Source: Anaerobutyricum hallii (lineage in GTDB: Bacteria > Bacillota > Clostridia > Lachnospirales > Lachnospiraceae). Taken from it: DNA of 64,000 bases. Where the stretch lies: NCBI RefSeq assembly GCF_900209925.1, contig NZ_LT907978.1, forward strand, positions 3,009,001 to 3,073,000, given 5' to 3'. Shown here in pieces: positions 43,655 to 56,000 of this stretch. The position numbers and the translations under genes were made by a program. The notes under the pieces are model-generated. The model ran no database searches. It saw only the letters and a program-made list of their open reading frames with translations, and was not told where the DNA came from. Every line of letters begins with the position of its first letter. Within the stretch, counting starts at the first letter, position 1.

Positions 43655-43726
43655 GGTTTTTTCCTCCTATAAAATGTATCCGGATGGCTGCATAATCTAT
43701 GCAGCACATCCTGTGTAAATAACTTA

Positions 43727-44227
<501 letters not shown>

Positions 44228-44374
44228 TCATTTCTTCATTTCCATGAGGAAATGAAATATTAAATCATCGGTACTCATGGAAACTTCTGTTTCCGTTGTT
44301 CATGCTCGGACAAGTCAATATATTGCCTGCAACCAACAGAGAAAATATTGCTATTCCGGCATTCTCACTGATAT

Positions 44375-44788
44375 TTATTTCTTAGGTTTCTTAGCACCGT
44401 ATTTGGAACGAGCCTGGCGTCTGTTTGCTACGCCTGCTGTATCAAGAGTACCACGTACGATATGATATCTTGTACCTGGTAAATCCTTTACTCTTCCTCC
44501 ACGGATAAGAACAACACTATGTTCCTGAAGGTTATGTCCTTCACCTGGGATATAGCTTGTTACTTCGATACCGTTGGAAAGACGTACTCTGGCAATCTTA
44601 CGAAGCGCTGAGTTAGGCTTCTTAGGAGTTGCTGTCTTAACGGCTGTACATACTCCACGTTTCTGTGGTGAGCTGGCATCTGTTGGTCTTTTCTTTAAGG
44701 AGTTAAATCCTTTCTGAAGAGCAGGTGCCGTGGATTTCTTTGCTACAGACTGTCTTCCTTTTCTAACTAACTGGTTAAAAGTAGGCAT
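44375..44788 (-). CDS. rpsL: 30S ribosomal protein S12
   Basis: 137 residues from [15 protein letters not shown], with GGAGGTGA upstream. Decoding-centre protein with the conserved KKPNSALRK and [21 protein letters not shown] regions; lysines at the usual streptomycin-related positions (TPKKPNS and RVKDLPG) are wild type. It is first in the rpsL-rpsG-fusA transcript, read from the promoter at 44921-44949. The L7Ae-like gene often found between rpoC and rpsL in Firmicutes is absent. Confidence 0.98.
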   Translation of the reverse strand: MPTFNQLVRKGRQSVAKKSTAPALQKGFNSLKKRPTDASSPQKRGVCTAVKTATPKKPNSALRKIARVRLSNGIEVTSYIPGEGHNLQEHSVVLIRGGRVKDLPGTRYHIVRGTLDTAGVANRRQARSKYGAKKPKK

Positions 44789-44920
44789 TCTGAAATTCAC
44801 CTCCATGCATATTTTCTAATGTGGTTGCTAATAGTTTCTTCTCTGGGCTAAACCAATATGACAAGTCATCTTGATTATACCCTCATGTGGGCATAGTTAT
44901 ACATCTGCACACAATTAGAG

Positions 44921-44949
44921 ATTATATCTTTAAAAAAACTTTTTGTCAA
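44921..44949 (-). promoter_or_regulatory. Promoter of the rpsL-rpsG-fusA operon
   Basis: Perfect consensus boxes TTGACA and TATAAT on the minus strand with a 17-base spacer, about 130 bases before rpsL. Confidence 0.93.
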
Positions 44950-45006
44950 GAGAATTTTTTTATTTTGTTGTAACTGACAAAAACCTGGAATTCTTCTCAA
45001 CGGCGA

Positions 45007-45075
45007 TAAAAAAACAGATATGCAACAGATGCATCCTTTCATATAATGATACGAAACATCTGTAGCATATCTGCT
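45007..45075 (-). terminator. Intrinsic terminator of rpoB-rpoC
   Basis: GCAGATATGCTACAGATG pairs with CATCTGTTGCATATCTGT (one mismatch) on the minus strand, followed by T7, 35 bases after the rpoC stop codon. Confidence 0.9.
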
Positions 45076-45108
45076 TTTTATTTTTATCTTTTTAATTTCT
45101 GAACCAGA

Positions 45109-48100
45109 TTACAGGTTTTCAGGTTCTAAAATTATTGCATTATCATCTGACTTCTGATTTTGCACTTCTTCCATGGAAGGGTAATCCGCATCGTAGTCAA
45201 ATTCATCTACTTCTTCGATTTCATTTACTACTTTTCCTGTATTGAGGTGAAGGTTACGATACTTCTTTAAGCCTGTTCCTGCTGGGATAAGCTTTCCTAA
45301 AAGTACGTTCTCCTTCAGACCGATCAGTGGATCGATCTTTCCTTTGATAGCTGCATCGGTAAGAACCTTTGTTGTTTCCTGGAAGGATGCGGCTGATAAG
45401 AAAGAGCTTGTTGCAAGAGAAGCTTTTGTGATACCAAGAAGTGTCTGCTCTGCTGTTGCAATTTCTTTTCCTTCTGCAAGAAGTCTCTCATTCTCATCTT
45501 CTAATTCAAGAATATCGATGAGTGCTCCTGGAAGATACTTGCTGTCTCCAGCTTCTTCAATACGAACTTTCTTAAGCATCTGGCGAACAATGATCTCGAT
45601 ATGTTTATCATTGATATCTACACCCTGCAGACGGTATACACGCTGTACTTCTCGCATCATGTAATCCTGTACTGCTTCTGCGCCTTTGATTCTTAAGATA
45701 TCGTGAGGATTTACAGAACCTTCTGTCAGTTCAGCACCGGCCTCTAAGTAAGTGCCGTCGAGAACTTTAATACGGGAACCATATGGAATGATATAGCTTC
45801 TTGTTTCTCCACTATCTTCATTCACAATAGTGATCTCACGTTTTTCTTTTGTTTCTTTTACATCTGCACGACCGGCGATCTCACTGATAATTGCAAGACC
45901 CTTTGGCTTACGTGCTTCAAAAAGCTCCTCGACACGAGGAAGACCCTGTGTGATATCATCACCGGCTACACCACCGGCATGGAATGTACGCATGGTAAGC
46001 TGTGTACCAGGTTCACCGATGGACTGGGCAGCAATAATTCCGACTGCCTCTCCAACCTGTACTGCCTGACCAGTTGCAAGGTTGGCACCGTAACATTTAG
46101 AACATGCACCGTTATGGGACTTACAGGTTAACATTGTTCTGATCTTAACCTTTTCATATCCGGCATTAACGATTGCTTTTGCACGCTTTGGAGTGATCAT
46201 GCAGTTAGCTTCAACGATAAGGTTGCCTTCTGCATCTTTATAATCTTCTGCTGCATAACGTCCGCTGATACGGTCTTCTAATGTTTCGATTGTTTCTTTT
46301 CCATCCATGATTGCTTCTACATACATGCTTGGAATCTTGTTTGTTCCTTCACAGCAATCCTGCTCGCGGATGATCAGTTCCTGTGATACGTCTACAAGAC
46401 GTCTTGTCAGGTAACCGGAATCGGCTGTACGAAGCGCTGTATCAGAAAGTCCCTTTCTGGCACCATGTGCAGAAATAAAGTACTCCAGTACGTCAAGACC
46501 TTCACGGAAGTTTGACTTGATAGGGAGCTCGATCGTACGTCCGGATGTATCGGCCATCAATCCACGCATACCTGCAAGCTGCTTGATCTGCTGGTTAGAA
46601 CCACGGGCACCGGAGTCAGCCATCATGAAGATGTTATTGTACTTATCAAGACCACTGATCAGTTTATCTGTAAGTTCGTTATCGGCAGCGAACCATGTCT
46701 GTACTACTGCTTTATAACGTTCTTCTTCTGTCATGAAACCACGTCTGTACTGTTTTGTAATGTACTCAACCTGTTTCTGAGCTGCTGCAAGGATATCTGC
46801 TTTTTCTTTTGGTACTGTCATATCTGAAATAGATACACTCAGCGCACCGATTGTAGAATATTTATATCCAAGAGCTTTAATATTATCAAGAACCTCTGCT
46901 GTCTTCGTTGTACCATGTACGCTGATACAACGGTCAAGGATCTGTTTTAACTGTTTCTTACCACACTGGAAATCAACTTCTAACTTTAAGAAGTTATCTG
47001 GATCCGAACGATCAACAAAACCTAAATCCTGAAGGATGATTTCGTTGAAAAGAAGACGTCCCATTGTACAATCTACAATACGGCTTCCCATTGTTCCGTC
47101 CGGTCTCATTCCTCTTCTCTTTACTTTAATTCTGGAATGAAGAGTGATTACCTTGTTCTCATAAGCAAGATATGCTTCATTTTCAGATTTAAAGCACTTA
47201 CCTTCGCCTTTTGCTCCTTCTTTTTCCATAGTCAGGTAGTAAATACCAAGGACCATATCCTGTGAAGGAACCGCTACTGGCGCACCATCTGATGGTTTCA
47301 GCAAGTTATTAGGAGAAAGTAAAAGGAAACGACACTCCGCCTGTGCTTCCTGAGAAAGTGGCAGATGGACAGCCATCTGGTCACCATCGAAGTCGGCATT
47401 GAAGGCTGTACATACTAATGGATGCAGCTTGATTGCTTTACCTTCTACTAATGTTGGTTCGAATGCCTGAATACCAAGACGATGTAAGGTAGGGGCACGG
47501 TTTAACATAACCGGATGTTCTTTAATAACATCTTCAAGTACATCCCAAACTTCAGGCTGTAACTTCTCTACCATCTTCTTAGCAGACTTAATATTGTGAG
47601 CAAGACCGTTTGCTACAAGTTCTTTCATAACAAATGGTTTAAACAGCTCGATCGCCATCTCTTTTGGAAGACCACACTGATAAATCTTCAGTTCCGGTCC
47701 TACTACGATTACAGAACGTCCTGAGTAGTCAACACGCTTACCAAGAAGGTTCTGACGGAAACGGCCCTGTTTACCCTTTAACATATCGGAAAGAGATTTT
47801 AATGCTCTGTTTCCTGGTCCTGTTACAGGACGGCCACGACGACCGTTATCAATTAACGCATCTACCGCTTCCTGGAGCATACGCTTTTCATTACGGATAA
47901 TGATATCCGGAGCGCCAAGTTCTAACAATCTCTTAAGACGGTTATTACGGTTGATGATTCTTCTATATAAATCATTTAAATCAGATGTTGCAAAACGTCC
48001 ACCATCTAACTGAACCATTGGACGGATATCCGGAGGGATAACCGGAACAGCGTCAAGTACCATCCATTCCGGAGAGTTTCCGGACAGACGGAACGCTTCT

Positions 48101-48780
48101 ACAACTTCTAATCTCTTAATATTTCTAGCTTTTTTCTGTCCACTGGCGTTCTTAAGACTCTTCTTAAGTTCTTCTGCTTCTGCTTCAAGATCAATCTCTC
48201 CAAGAAGTTCTTTGATTGCCTCAGCACCCATTCCTACGCGGAAGCTTCCAAGACCTTCTTCAGAATCTCTGTACTCCTCTGTAACACGACGGTACTCTGC
48301 ATCAGAGATAACATCCTTCTTGCTTAAGTTTGTTGTTCCTGGATCAAGAACTACAAAGGAAGCAAAGTATAATACTTTTTCAAGTGCCTTTGGAGACATA
48401 TCAAGGATTAATCCCATACGGCTAGGGATTCCCTTGAAGTACCAGATATGGGATACCGGAGCTGCAAGCTCGATATGTCCCATTCTCTCTCTTCTTACAC
48501 TGGCCTTTGTAACTTCTACTCCACATTTATCACAGACAACGCCTTTATAGCGGATCTTTTTATATTTACCACAGTGACATTCCCAGTCCTTGCTTGGTCC
48601 GAAAATTCTTTCGCAGAACAGACCATCTTTTTCCGGCTTTAAAGTACGGTAGTTAATGGTTTCCGGCTTTTTTACCTCACCATGAGACCACTGACGAATC
48701 AGTTCCGGAGACGCAAGTCCGATCTTAATGGCGTCAAAATTAACCGGCTGTTCAACTGTTTGGTTATTCATATCAGACAT
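45109..48780 (-). CDS. rpoC: RNA polymerase subunit beta'
   Basis: 1223 residues. Visible: N-terminal zinc site [20 protein letters not shown], catalytic NADFDGD (D463, D465, D467) chelating the active-site magnesium, bridge and trigger helix region ([21 protein letters not shown]), second zinc cluster [11 protein letters not shown], and the C-terminal clamp parts ending IILEPENL. Length fits Firmicutes without the large proteobacterial insert. GGAGT precedes the start, 22 bases after rpoB. Confidence 0.98.
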   Translation of the reverse strand: MSDMNNQTVEQPVNFDAIKIGLASPELIRQWSHGEVKKPETINYRTLKPEKDGLFCERIFGPSKDWECHCGKYKKIRYKGVVCDKCGVEVTKASVRRERMGHIELAAPVSHIWYFKGIPSRMGLILDMSPKALEKVLYFASFVVLDPGTTNLSKKDVISDAEYRRVTEEYRDSEEGLGSFRVGMGAEAIKELLGEIDLEAEAEELKKSLKNASGQKKARNIKRLEVVEAFRLSGNSPEWMVLDAVPVIPPDIRPMVQLDGGRFATSDLNDLYRRIINRNNRLKRLLELGAPDIIIRNEKRMLQEAVDALIDNGRRGRPVTGPGNRALKSLSDMLKGKQGRFRQNLLGKRVDYSGRSVIVVGPELKIYQCGLPKEMAIELFKPFVMKELVANGLAHNIKSAKKMVEKLQPEVWDVLEDVIKEHPVMLNRAPTLHRLGIQAFEPTLVEGKAIKLHPLVCTAFNADFDGDQMAVHLPLSQEAQAECRFLLLSPNNLLKPSDGAPVAVPSQDMVLGIYYLTMEKEGAKGEGKCFKSENEAYLAYENKVITLHSRIKVKRRGMRPDGTMGSRIVDCTMGRLLFNEIILQDLGFVDRSDPDNFLKLEVDFQCGKKQLKQILDRCISVHGTTKTAEVLDNIKALGYKYSTIGALSVSISDMTVPKEKADILAAAQKQVEYITKQYRRGFMTEEERYKAVVQTWFAADNELTDKLISGLDKYNNIFMMADSGARGSNQQIKQLAGMRGLMADTSGRTIELPIKSNFREGLDVLEYFISAHGARKGLSDTALRTADSGYLTRRLVDVSQELIIREQDCCEGTNKIPSMYVEAIMDGKETIETLEDRISGRYAAEDYKDAEGNLIVEANCMITPKRAKAIVNAGYEKVKIRTMLTCKSHNGACSKCYGANLATGQAVQVGEAVGIIAAQSIGEPGTQLTMRTFHAGGVAGDDITQGLPRVEELFEARKPKGLAIISEIAGRADVKETKEKREITIVNEDSGETRSYIIPYGSRIKVLDGTYLEAGAELTEGSVNPHDILRIKGAEAVQDYMMREVQRVYRLQGVDINDKHIEIIVRQMLKKVRIEEAGDSKYLPGALIDILELEDENERLLAEGKEIATAEQTLLGITKASLATSSFLSAASFQETTKVLTDAAIKGKIDPLIGLKENVLLGKLIPAGTGLKKYRNLHLNTGKVVNEIEEVDEFDYDADYPSMEEVQNQKSDDNAIILEPENL

Positions 48781-48802
48781 AGGTTACTCCTTCCAAACTA
48801 TC

Positions 48803-51800
48803 TTACAAATCGGAATCACCGAAAGGCATTCCTGCAAACTCTGGCTGTGCATCCACCTGTCCGGTTTCTTCTTCCAGAGTACTTTCTTTGTAGCCATACT
48901 CTCCAAGATTGCTCTCATCCTTATAATTATTATCATCCGGACTGCTCTCAATCACTGAAGTAAGGGATTCATTAATTGTTTCACTGCCTTCCTGAAGCTC
49001 AATCTCTGTCATATCTTCTTTTAAGACACGAACGTCAAGAGCGAGGGACTGGAACTCTTTAAGAAGTACCTTAAAGGATTCCGGAATACCAGGTTCAGGA
49101 ATATTCTCACCTTTGATAATCGCTTCATATGTCTTAACACGACCTACTACATCATCAGACTTCACAGTTAAGATTTCCTGAAGAGTATAGGAAGCACCAT
49201 AAGCCTCAAGAGCCCAAACCTCCATCTCTCCGAAACGCTGTCCACCGAACTGTGCTTTACCACCCAGTGGCTGCTGTGTTACCAGTGAGTAAGGACCAGT
49301 AGAACGTGCATGAATCTTATCATCTACTAAGTGATGCAGCTTCAGATAATGCATGAATCCGATGGAAACTGGTGAATCAAATTCCTGTCCGGTACGTCCG
49401 TCACGAAGCTGAACCTTACCGGTACGGTCGATTGGAACACCCTTCCATTCTTCTCTGTGGTCACGGTTATCCCAGAGATATTTCATAATATCATCGTTAA
49501 CCTTGTCACCCCAGCGTTCTTCAAATTCTTCCCATGTCTTATTGGCATAATCATTAGCCATCTCAAGAGTATCCATAATATCGTTCTCGTCTGCACCATT
49601 AAATACCGGTGTTGCTACATTAAATCCAAGCACCTTAGATGCAAGACTTAAATGAAGCTCTAAGACCTGTCCGATGTTCATTCGGGAAGGTACACCTAAT
49701 GGGTTCAGTACGATATCAAGTGGACGACCATTCGGAAGGAATGGCATATCCTCTACTGGAAGTACACGGGAAACTACACCCTTGTTACCATGACGACCGG
49801 CCATCTTATCACCAACAGAAATCTTACGCTTCTGTGCAATGTAAACACGCACAGACTTGTTAACTGTCGGAGGAAGCTCATCGCCATTCTCTCTTGTAAA
49901 TACCTTTGTGTCCATAACAACACCATAAGCGCCATGTGGAACACGAAGGGAAGTGTCACGAACTTCTCTTGCTTTTTCACCGAAAATAGCACGAAGAAGT
50001 CTTTCTTCTGCAGTAAGTTCTGTCTCTCCCTTAGGAGTAACCTTACCTACCAGAATATCTCCGGCATGAACTTCTGCACCGATACGGATGATACCATTCT
50101 CATCCAGATCTTTTAATACATCTTCACTCAGTCCTGCAAGATCTCTTGTGATCTCTTCCTGACCAAGCTTTGTATCTCTTGCCTCTGCCTCATATTCTTC
50201 GATATGAACAGATGTATATACATCATTCTGTACAAGACGTTCACTTAACAGTACGGCATCCTCGTAGTTATAACCTTCCCAAGTCATAAATCCGATCAGA
50301 GGGTTCTTACCAAGAGCCATCTCGCCGCCACATGTAGAAGCACCATCTGCAAGGATATCTCCTGCCTCAACATGGTCTCCCTTATTTACGATTGGTCTCT
50401 GATTCATACAGTTACCCTGGTTGCTTCGGGAGAACTTGATTACGTGATACGTATCACGAATTCCGTCTTCTCTCTTTACAATAATCTCTTTACTTGTAGA
50501 ATACTCAACAGTACCTGCATGATGTGCGATAATACATACACCTGAGTCACGTGCAGCCTTTGCTTCCATACCAGTACCAACAACAGGAACTTCTGTCTTT
50601 AACAGAGGTACGGCCTGACGCTGCATGTTTGATCCCATCAGAGCTCGGTTCGCATCATCGTTCTCAAGGAAAGGAATCATAGATGTAGCTACGGAGAATA
50701 CCATCTTCGGAGATACGTCCATTAAGTCAATTCTTGACTTTCTAAATTCAGATGTTTCCTCTCTGTAACGACCGGAAACGTTTGTATGAATGAAATGTCC
50801 TTCTTCATCTAACGGTTCGTTGGCCTGTGCTACTGTGTAGTTATCTTCTTCATCAGCAGTAAGGTATACAACCTCATCTGTTACTACAGGATTCTGTGGA
50901 TCACTCTTATCTACCTTACGGTAAGGAGCTTCTACAAAACCATATTCATTAATTCTTGCATAAGTTGCAAGAGAGTTGATCAGACCGATGTTAGGACCTT
51001 CGGGAGTCTCTACAGGACACATTCTTCCGTAGTGGGAATAGTGTACATCTCGAACCTCGAATCCGGCACGATCTCTGGAAAGACCACCAGGACCTAATGC
51101 GGAAAGACGTCTCTTATGTGTAAGCTCAGATAATGGGTTATGCTGATCCATGAACTGAGATAACTGAGAACTTCCAAAGAATTCCTTTACAGCAGCAGTA
51201 ACCGGCTTGATATTAATTAATGTCTGTGGAGAAATGGACTCAATATCCTGCGTTGTCATACGCTCTCTGACAACTCTTTCCAGACGGGATAAACCGATTC
51301 TGTACTGGTTCTGTAACAACTCACCAACAGCACGGATACGACGGTTACCTAAGTGGTCAATATCATCGTCATTACCAACACCATATTCCAGATGGATATT
51401 GTAGTTAATAGAAGCTAAAATATCCTCTCTTGTGATATGCTTTGGAATCAACTCATTAATATTCTTGCGAATCTGTGCTTTAATTTCATCTATATCATCA
51501 TATTCTTCTAAGATTTTTTCAAGGGCTGGGTAATATACAAGTTCAGTAACGCCCACTTCCTGAGGATCAACATCAACAAAACTTGTGATATCTACCATCA
51601 TGCTGGAAAGGACTTTTACTTCTTTCTCTTCTGTCTCTACATATACATATGGAACTGCTGCGTTCTGGATCGTGTCAGCCTGTTCTTTTGTAAGTCTTAC
51701 ACCTGCCTCAAAAATGATCTCGCCTGTAGAAGGATCAAGAACATCCTGTGCCAGTCTATGTCCTGCAATACGGTTGCGGAACATTAACTTCTTATTAAAT

Positions 51801-52639
51801 TTATAACGTCCTACCTTCGCAAGATCATAACGTCTTGCATCGAAGAACATACTGTTGATCAGACTCTCTGCACTGTCAACAGATAAAGGTTCGCCCGGAC
51901 GAATCTTCTCGTATAACTTCTTAAGACCTTCCTGATAGTTTGTTGCTGTATCCTTCTCAAGAGTTTTTAAAATCTTAGGCTCTTCTCCGAATAATTCCTT
52001 AATTTCGGCATTGGTTCCAATGCCAAGAGCTCTGACAAGTACAGTAACAGGAACCTTTCTTGTACGGTCAACACGAACATAAAATACATCGTTGGAGTCT
52101 GTCTCGTATTCCAGCCATGCACCACGGTTAGGAATTACGGTACAAGAATATAACTTCTTACCAATCTTGTCGTGGCTGATCGCATAGTAAATACCTGGAG
52201 AACGAACTAACTGACTGACGATAACACGTTCCGCACCATTAATTACGAAAGTACCTGTTTCCGTCATCAATGGCAGATCACCCATAAAAATGTCGTGCTG
52301 TTTAAAATCATCTGTTTCCTTATTATGGAGACGAACTTTCACTTTTAAAGGAGCTGCATATGTTGCATCACGTTCTTTACACTCCTCGATTGAATACTTT
52401 CTATCCTCTCTACAAAGCTGAAAGTCCACAAACTCCAGGCTGAGCTGTCCGCTGTAATCCGTGATAGGCGAAATGTCCTCAAAAACCTCTTTCAATCCAT
52501 CTGTAAGGAACCACTTGTAGGAATCTTTCTGGACTTCTATAAGATTCGGCATATCGAGAACATCTTTTTGTCTGGCATAGCTCATTCTGATGTTTTTGCT
52601 TCCCGGAATTCGCGTTGGACGCAGTCTATTCTTTTCCAT
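48803..52639 (-). CDS. rpoB: RNA polymerase subunit beta
   Basis: 1278 residues from [13 protein letters not shown], with GGGGTGAAA upstream; an in-frame extension to 52711 is possible but lacks family similarity. Fork and rifampicin region: [20 protein letters not shown] then [20 protein letters not shown], which is the rifampicin-sensitive type. The C-terminal part has the beta-clamp motif [24 protein letters not shown] (in two stretches) and then an acidic tail of about 75 residues. It is read from the promoter at 52728-52756. Confidence 0.98.
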   Translation of the reverse strand: MEKNRLRPTRIPGSKNIRMSYARQKDVLDMPNLIEVQKDSYKWFLTDGLKEVFEDISPITDYSGQLSLEFVDFQLCREDRKYSIEECKERDATYAAPLKVKVRLHNKETDDFKQHDIFMGDLPLMTETGTFVINGAERVIVSQLVRSPGIYYAISHDKIGKKLYSCTVIPNRGAWLEYETDSNDVFYVRVDRTRKVPVTVLVRALGIGTNAEIKELFGEEPKILKTLEKDTATNYQEGLKKLYEKIRPGEPLSVDSAESLINSMFFDARRYDLAKVGRYKFNKKLMFRNRIAGHRLAQDVLDPSTGEIIFEAGVRLTKEQADTIQNAAVPYVYVETEEKEVKVLSSMMVDITSFVDVDPQEVGVTELVYYPALEKILEEYDDIDEIKAQIRKNINELIPKHITREDILASINYNIHLEYGVGNDDDIDHLGNRRIRAVGELLQNQYRIGLSRLERVVRERMTTQDIESISPQTLINIKPVTAAVKEFFGSSQLSQFMDQHNPLSELTHKRRLSALGPGGLSRDRAGFEVRDVHYSHYGRMCPVETPEGPNIGLINSLATYARINEYGFVEAPYRKVDKSDPQNPVVTDEVVYLTADEEDNYTVAQANEPLDEEGHFIHTNVSGRYREETSEFRKSRIDLMDVSPKMVFSVATSMIPFLENDDANRALMGSNMQRQAVPLLKTEVPVVGTGMEAKAARDSGVCIIAHHAGTVEYSTSKEIIVKREDGIRDTYHVIKFSRSNQGNCMNQRPIVNKGDHVEAGDILADGASTCGGEMALGKNPLIGFMTWEGYNYEDAVLLSERLVQNDVYTSVHIEEYEAEARDTKLGQEEITRDLAGLSEDVLKDLDENGIIRIGAEVHAGDILVGKVTPKGETELTAEERLLRAIFGEKAREVRDTSLRVPHGAYGVVMDTKVFTRENGDELPPTVNKSVRVYIAQKRKISVGDKMAGRHGNKGVVSRVLPVEDMPFLPNGRPLDIVLNPLGVPSRMNIGQVLELHLSLASKVLGFNVATPVFNGADENDIMDTLEMANDYANKTWEEFEERWGDKVNDDIMKYLWDNRDHREEWKGVPIDRTGKVQLRDGRTGQEFDSPVSIGFMHYLKLHHLVDDKIHARSTGPYSLVTQQPLGGKAQFGGQRFGEMEVWALEAYGASYTLQEILTVKSDDVVGRVKTYEAIIKGENIPEPGIPESFKVLLKEFQSLALDVRVLKEDMTEIELQEGSETINESLTSVIESSPDDNNYKDESNLGEYGYKESTLEEETGQVDAQPEFAGMPFGDSDL

Positions 52640-52727
52640 CGATGTTTTCACCCCTTGAATAATCATAATGTAAAATCTTCTGGTTACTTTCCAATAGGCA
52701 TACAGACCCATTGTGAATCAGTTTATT

Positions 52728-52756
52728 ATCATAGCACATCTGTCAAGCTATGTCAA
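52728..52756 (-). promoter_or_regulatory. Promoter of rpoB-rpoC
   Basis: TTGACA and TATGAT on the minus strand with a 17-base spacer; a second TTGACA overlaps the spacer. No rplJ-rplL genes lie directly upstream, so the operon starts at rpoB here, or a leader was replaced by element A6 and the IS. Confidence 0.8.
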
Positions 52757-52929
52757 CTAATTTTTTTCTCTTATTTTTGATTTTTTCCATTTTTTTCGCC
52801 AGTTAAACATAGACACAAAAATACTTCCATATAATATGTATAAAATAGCAGTAAAAAAGCACCGAATTTCAGCAACTTTTTTAATTTGACAAAATGGAGA
52901 AGTGATTACTATTTGATTCATTAGGGGGA

Positions 52930-53058
52930 AACAGACGAAAAAAGAAATACTGCCCTATCCCATCTGCTCTGTAGTCGCTGTGTTTAAGATGCTCATCCGC
53001 ATCTTAAACACGCTCCCAAGCCGCATCTGGGATAGGGCAGTATTTCTTTTTTCTGTGT
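52930..53058 (-). repeat. Hairpin element A6
   Basis: Outer stem GAAATACTGCCCTATCCC with GGGATAGGGCAGTATTTC: four pairs differ from A1 and each change is matched. Inner stem GTGTTTAAGATGC/GCATCTTAAACAC. Preceded by the shared flank ATTACTATTTGATTCATTAG. Confidence 0.9.
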
Positions 53059-53259
53059 TTTGGCTCCAGAAGGAATGAACGCAATAGTCTTTGGGAGGGA
53101 GAAGGGGAGAGGTCAGAAGGCTCTTGCTACGAGATGTGCATCATATAGTGGCTCAGTTGTCAAGACAAAAATCTAAGATTTTTATAATGAACTGATATGG
53201 TGGACAAGTTACAAGGAACATGGAGAGAACAGTGGAGCACTCCCCAGATCCAATATATG

Positions 53260-54150
53260 CTAAGCTACATATGGCATCAACATTGCCGGATAGTAGCATT
53301 CAGCCGGTGTTTGGTAATCAAGTGCAGAATGGCGTCGCTCAAAGTTGTAGGTGTGGATATACTGTCTGATAGCAGCCCTTGCTTCCCTGATGTTGTTGTA
53401 CTGTGTCAGATAGGCTTCCTCATACTTGAAGCTGCGGAACCAGCGCTCAATCATGATGTTGTCTGCCCAGCGGCTTTTTCCATCCATACTCTGGCGGATA
53501 CCGTTTTCCTTTACAAAGTCAATGTATTGCTGACTTGTAAACTGACAACCCTGATCTGAATTCAAGATCTGAGGTTTTGCCACTTTGAAAGCTTTTTTCA
53601 GGGCACTGATAACCATTCTGGTATCAAGTGTGTCATCCACTTCCCAGCCGACAATACAACGGCTATACCAGTCGATCACGGCTGTCAGATACAGAAATCC
53701 GCGCTTGATCGGAATATATGTAATGTCAATAGACCATGCCTGATTTGGTTTGTCTATGACCGCATTACGAAGAAGATATGGACATACTTTCGCCTGCTGC
53801 ATTCGCTTGGAAAGATTCATCTTTGGATAAATCGGGTAAATATCCATCTCATTCATGTAGCGTCTTGCCTTGCGGCGTCCAACCTGGTAACCACGGGTTT
53901 TTAACTGTGCAGACATTTGTCTTGCGCCCCAAGTGGGATTATCTGTATGGAGATGATCAATGATCTCTTTGCAGGCCAGTTCCTCATCTGAAATAGGGGC
54001 ACCCTTGTAATAAATGCTTGTACGGTTGATGTCAAGCAACCTGGCGCCAACAGAAGCCGGAATTTCCTTAGTCGTCAAAAGGTTTTGGACTAAACTTACT
54101 CTCGTAGTCAGGTCCACAAATTTCTTCAGATTTTTTTTTGAGCCAGTCAA
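53260..54150 (-). CDS. IS3-family transposase OrfB (DDE integrase core)
   Basis: About 296 residues. HTH_21-like segment, then an rve catalytic core with the DDE triad in WSIDITYI, LNSDQGCQF and WADNIMIERWFRSFKYE. No proper start codon is present (the frame opens with TTG inside orfA), consistent with production as an OrfAB fusion by -1 frameshift at the A9 run at 54131-54139. The frame is intact, so the element may be active. Confidence 0.92.
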   Translation of the reverse strand: MTGSKKNLKKFVDLTTRVSLVQNLLTTKEIPASVGARLLDINRTSIYYKGAPISDEELACKEIIDHLHTDNPTWGARQMSAQLKTRGYQVGRRKARRYMNEMDIYPIYPKMNLSKRMQQAKVCPYLLRNAVIDKPNQAWSIDITYIPIKRGFLYLTAVIDWYSRCIVGWEVDDTLDTRMVISALKKAFKVAKPQILNSDQGCQFTSQQYIDFVKENGIRQSMDGKSRWADNIMIERWFRSFKYEEAYLTQYNNIREARAAIRQYIHTYNFERRHSALDYQTPAECYYPAMLMPYVA

Positions 54151-54415
54151 CCTGCATGGTTAACTGACCAACCTTTTTGGCATACTCCGCTTTCTCCTTA
54201 CGCTCTTCGGCAAGCTTTTCTTTGAGGTTTTCCTCACGCTTGTCGTCGAACACAACCGAAGCATTGTTCAAGAACTCTTTTTTCCAGTTGCGGAGCAGAT
54301 TTGGTTGGATGTTATTTTCAGTTGCAAGGGTATTGAGATCTTTCTCACCCTTAAGCAGCTCAATTACAAGGTCTGATTTGAATTTGGCATTAAAATTTCT
54401 TCTTTGTCTGGACAT
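54068..54415 (-). CDS. IS3-family transposase OrfA
   Basis: 115 residues with a helix-turn-helix (about 8-55, NFNAKFKSDLVIELLKGEKD) and a leucine-zipper-like coiled coil (about 62-95, EKLAEERKEKAEYAKKVGQL). The run LKKKSEE is encoded across A9 (54131-54139), the likely slippery site for fusion with OrfB, which overlaps by 83 bases. Confidence 0.92.
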   Translation of the reverse strand: MSRQRRNFNAKFKSDLVIELLKGEKDLNTLATENNIQPNLLRNWKKEFLNNASVVFDDKREENLKEKLAEERKEKAEYAKKVGQLTMQVDWLKKKSEEICGPDYESKFSPKPFDD

Positions 54416-54595
54416 GATAATGGATCCTTTCTTTCATACTGGTTTAAGTATATCAGATTCATTAAAAACTGTCCGAAAAAGTGTCTTAATTTATGAGACC
54501 ATTATATCATGTACAGCAATAGCTTGCAGTATCATCTTATCATCAGTGAAACTTGAAAAAAGTCAGCATAGTAGAAAAAGTAAGTAAACAGACAG

Positions 54596-54952
54596 CTACT
54601 GAATTAAAAACTTCTTCGCTTTAGTGTAATTCTCTTCTTTGATGAGGATATAGTCTGTATTATAGGTAGAGATTGCGAAGATTCCTATTGCATTTTCTGC
54701 GAGAAGTGCTGAGATTTTGGAGAGGATTCCTATTAGGGAAAAATCGAGAATTCCTTCTATGCGAAATGCTTTCCACCCGTCTTCTCTTTCTATTGTATTC
54801 TCTGGTACATCTTTTGTTAAACAGACTAACGATTTTTCTTCGTTTGTTCTCCCTGTAAAGCAAAATTCGGTATCAAGATTTACTTTTGAGTAATCTTTTA
54901 CTTTACATACAGAAAAATCTCCGTCTATTGCTTTTATCTTTATTTTGTCCAT
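54596..54952 (-). CDS. ACT-domain protein (CASTOR-type ACT)
   Basis: 118 residues. N-terminal half KIKAIDGDFSVCKVKDYSKV and C-terminal half DFSLIGILSKISALLAENAIGIFAISTYNTDYILIKEENY (in stretches) match the ACT domain found in amino acid sensors and in small standalone proteins of COG3603 type. The ligand is unknown. GGAGAT precedes the start. It lies just beyond the IS and is divergent from the DUF3990 gene. Confidence 0.85.
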   Translation of the reverse strand: MDKIKIKAIDGDFSVCKVKDYSKVNLDTEFCFTGRTNEEKSLVCLTKDVPENTIEREDGWKAFRIEGILDFSLIGILSKISALLAENAIGIFAISTYNTDYILIKEENYTKAKKFLIQ

Positions 54953-55083
54953 GTCATATATCTCCTCGTATGATTATAGTAGATGTCCTTCTCTAATTTT
55001 GATTATGTAATCATTGATTACTTCCTCTACATTCTCTTTTATGATAAACTGAATGTATACTCTTTTAGAAAGGACTGTTTTAT

Positions 55084-55557
55084 ATGATATTATATCACGC
55101 TAGTAAAGAAATCGTACAGTTTCCTGAAATTCGAAAAGCACGATATACGAAAGACTTTTCCTGGGGATTTTATTGTACTAATAATTTAAGGCAGGCAATA
55201 CGATGGGCCAATCGAGGTCCAGGAGAACCTATAATAAATTATTATAATTATGAACCAAATGAAAATTTAAACATTTTAAAATTCCCTGAATTATCAGATG
55301 ACTGGTTAGATTTTATAGCAAAATGCAGAAATGGAAAAATTCATTCTTTTGATATCGTAGAAGGTCCCATGGCAAATGACACCATCTGGAACTATGTAAA
55401 TGATTATTTGTCTGGAAGAATCACACGTAAGCAGTTTTGGGTATTAGCGGAATTCAAATATCCTACACATCAAATAAGTTTCCACACGCTTTCTGCATTA
55501 GACTGTCTGACTTTCGAAAGGAGTGAAATCATTTATGACCCCAAAAGAACAAAATGA
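55084..55557 (+). CDS. DUF3990 protein, possible ADP-ribosyltransferase-like toxin
   Basis: 157 residues. Family pattern: LYHASKEIVQFPEIRKARYT then DFSWGFYCTNNLRQAIRWAN, and a C-terminal QISFHTLSALDCLTFERSEI. DUF3990 is related to the ADP-ribosyltransferase fold (established for the family as far as I recall), where His in YHAS and the GFY region would hold NAD. The gene overlaps the next one by 23 bases, the arrangement of toxin-antitoxin pairs. AAAGGACT precedes the start. Toxicity is inferred, not shown. Confidence 0.8.
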   Translation: MILYHASKEIVQFPEIRKARYTKDFSWGFYCTNNLRQAIRWANRGPGEPIINYYNYEPNENLNILKFPELSDDWLDFIAKCRNGKIHSFDIVEGPMANDTIWNYVNDYLSGRITRKQFWVLAEFKYPTHQISFHTLSALDCLTFERSEIIYDPKRTK

Positions 55558-55978
55558 TTACTTTTATGTATGCTCTTTAATAGAATATATCGCTCGCAAA
55601 ACAAATAATAAACGAGGAACTATTGTCAGTTTGCTCGATAAAAAAGGAATCGAAAAACAATTATACGATGCCGAAGTAAATCATTGTTTAAGTTTTGAGC
55701 AGGTAAGTGAGGAACTTATAGAATTTTATAATATTCCAGAAGGTGATTTTGATACTATTTCCACCTGTAAATATACCGTTCCAAATTTTATGGATATAGG
55801 TAAATTATACAGTATCATGATAGAAGATTGTGCTGAAAAAGGAAAAGAAGTTGATGAACTTATTCGTATTTTTTCTTCTTTTATAAGCGACGAAATCTCT
55901 AACTTCAACACAGATTTATACTACCAAAATCCAAGTTACTTAGAATGTTCCTACAAAGAAGGACATTTATTAGATTAA
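55535..55978 (+). CDS. DUF3791-like protein, possible antitoxin with C-terminal extension
   Basis: 147 residues from MTPKEQNDYFYVCSLIEYIA, ten bases after AGGAGTG. The first 70 residues match the DUF3791 pattern (ARKTNNKRGTIVSLLDKKGI and QLYDAEVNHCLSFEQVSEEL); most DUF3791 proteins end there. The remaining 77 residues are acidic and helical (SIMIEDCAEKGKEVDELIRI) and not recognised; they may bind the toxin. The overlap with the DUF3990 gene implies coupled translation. Confidence 0.75.
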   Translation: MTPKEQNDYFYVCSLIEYIARKTNNKRGTIVSLLDKKGIEKQLYDAEVNHCLSFEQVSEELIEFYNIPEGDFDTISTCKYTVPNFMDIGKLYSIMIEDCAEKGKEVDELIRIFSSFISDEISNFNTDLYYQNPSYLECSYKEGHLLD

Positions 55979-56000
55979 TTTGCTATTCATTAAGAGGGAA

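Larger units (their letters stand above)
53149..54501 (-). mobile_element. IS3-family insertion sequence, about 1.35 kb
   Basis: Two overlapping minus-strand reading frames, orfA and orfB, with likely ends TGGCTCA..AAGACA (53149-53170) and TGTCTT..TGAGACCA (54482-54501). The ends pair imperfectly, and no target duplication was certain. It is inserted in a family F repeat: the left flank GAGATGTGCATCAT and the right flank ATCATCAGTGAAACTTGAAA both resemble 56320-56450. Confidence 0.85.
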
